From: Malaciobacter pacificus
GTDB lineage: Bacteria > Campylobacterota > Campylobacteria > Campylobacterales > Arcobacteraceae
DNA: 64,000 nucleotides
Assembly: GCF_004214795.1 (NCBI RefSeq)
Contig: NZ_CP035928.1
Location: 310,001 to 374,000 of the forward strand
Direction: 5' to 3'
Shown here: piece by piece, positions 63,750-64,000 of the stretch
Layout: each line of letters begins with the position of its first letter
How positions within the stretch are numbered: the stretch's first letter is position 1
Made by a program: the position numbers and the translations under genes
Notes under the pieces: model-generated
Database searches by the model: none
What the model saw: the letters and a program-made list of their open reading frames with translations, nothing else
Told to the model about the DNA's origin: nothing

Positions 63750-64000
63750 ATGTTAAAAAACAGATTGCTTACAAGTGCAGCTGCTGTATCATTATCTGCA
63801 TTACTTACAGGTTGTGTAGCTGATAGTAATGTAGCTAAAACAGAAGCTAGCGCGACAAAAGCTGCTTATACACCAGTTACTAGTAACGATGTATTAAATG
63901 ATGTAAAAACTACAGGTGATGTATTATCAAATGGTATGGGATTACAGGGACAAAGATTCTCACCATTAACTCAAATTAATAAAGAGACAGTTAAAGATTT
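63750..64000 (+). CDS. Second PQQ-dependent dehydrogenase, predicted lipoprotein (partial, N-terminus)
   Basis: Only the first 83 residues are in the window. The signal sequence ends in a lipobox LLTGC (C22), so the protein is probably lipid-anchored, unlike the soluble first enzyme. After a short linker, DVLNDVKTTGDVLSNGMGLQGQRFSPLTQINKET parallels the first dehydrogenase (DILNDKNTTEDVLMYGMGPEATRYSKLDQVNTKT). The strong AAGGAGAGAC site is the same as before the first dehydrogenase. Whether it is the lanthanide type depends on residues outside the window. Confidence 0.85.
   Translation, partial: MLKNRLLTSAAAVSLSALLTGCVADSNVAKTEASATKAAYTPVTSNDVLNDVKTTGDVLSNGMGLQGQRFSPLTQINKETVKD

Noticed and set aside
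1-64000. CRISPR arrays, rRNA or tRNA genes, prophage
   Set aside because: I saw no regularly spaced repeats, no tRNA-like T-arm or acceptor pairs, no rRNA sequence and no phage structural genes; a dedicated scan such as a covariance-model search was not possible here.

Overview
The window looks like part of the chromosome of a free-living Campylobacterota, most likely an Arcobacteraceae member. The DNA is very AT-rich and the genes are tightly packed, with many 1-4 base overlaps. It carries a Rieske / cytochrome b / di-haem cytochrome c1 operon of the epsilonproteobacterial type, AddA in place of RecBCD, several chemoreceptors and a PEB4-like foldase. The genus is inferred from gene content only.

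Region 1-41.6 kb is ordinary core genome. It holds queC (partial), moeA, rsmE, the bc1 operon petABC, argB-thrC, addA, a ThiE/TenI protein, atpB, metE-ilvA, trmD-rplS, dedA, a two-subunit ThrE-type exporter, coaX-hisG-methyltransferase, a Cache chemoreceptor, trpS, an orphan TAXI-type binding protein, serS, the siroheme pair (Met8-like and SUMT), a TrpD2/YbiB protein, moaA, rpsO, an Rrf2 regulator with a DHH phosphoesterase, a two-component system, a parvulin foldase, fba and pepA. Two places show unexplained RNA structure: a pair of mutually exclusive hairpins between metE and ilvA, and a short leader hairpin before rplS.

Region 41.7-45.6 kb is a wrecked chemoreceptor gene. Its NIT sensor half has an in-frame TAA, then a 1288-bp IS3-family element with 25-bp terminal inverted repeats, and then the signalling and CZB half of a chemoreceptor. 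There is no target duplication, the two halves are out of phase, and the second membrane segment and HAMP region are missing. This fits an IS-adjacent deletion.

Region 45.5-64 kb (running off the right edge) is a PQQ-dependent alcohol oxidation island, unexpected in this phylum. It encodes two PQQ dehydrogenases (one complete with calcium-type active-site residues, one partial with a lipoprotein signal), a PedF-like cytochrome c, an MxaJ/XoxJ-like binding protein, the SoxYZ-like carrier and zinc hydrolase of the quinoprotein relay, a split PedA1A2BC-type transporter, a second TauABC-like transporter with a DUF411 protein, a pentapeptide-repeat protein, a DUF302 protein, and a 24-codon pqqA hidden between larger genes. 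pqqBCDE are not in the window.

The strongest new signal is a shared promoter architecture. Seven sites of the form GCTAAA-N5-GCTATA (11-bp direct repeat) lie at five intergenic regions of the island, each exactly 9 bp upstream of a TATAAT-like -10 hexamer and each pointing at a PQQ-island operon. Two divergent intergenic regions carry one site per direction. The geometry (a repeat replacing the -35 element) suggests one dedicated activator, probably of the PhoB/OmpR type, that is not encoded in the visible part of the island.
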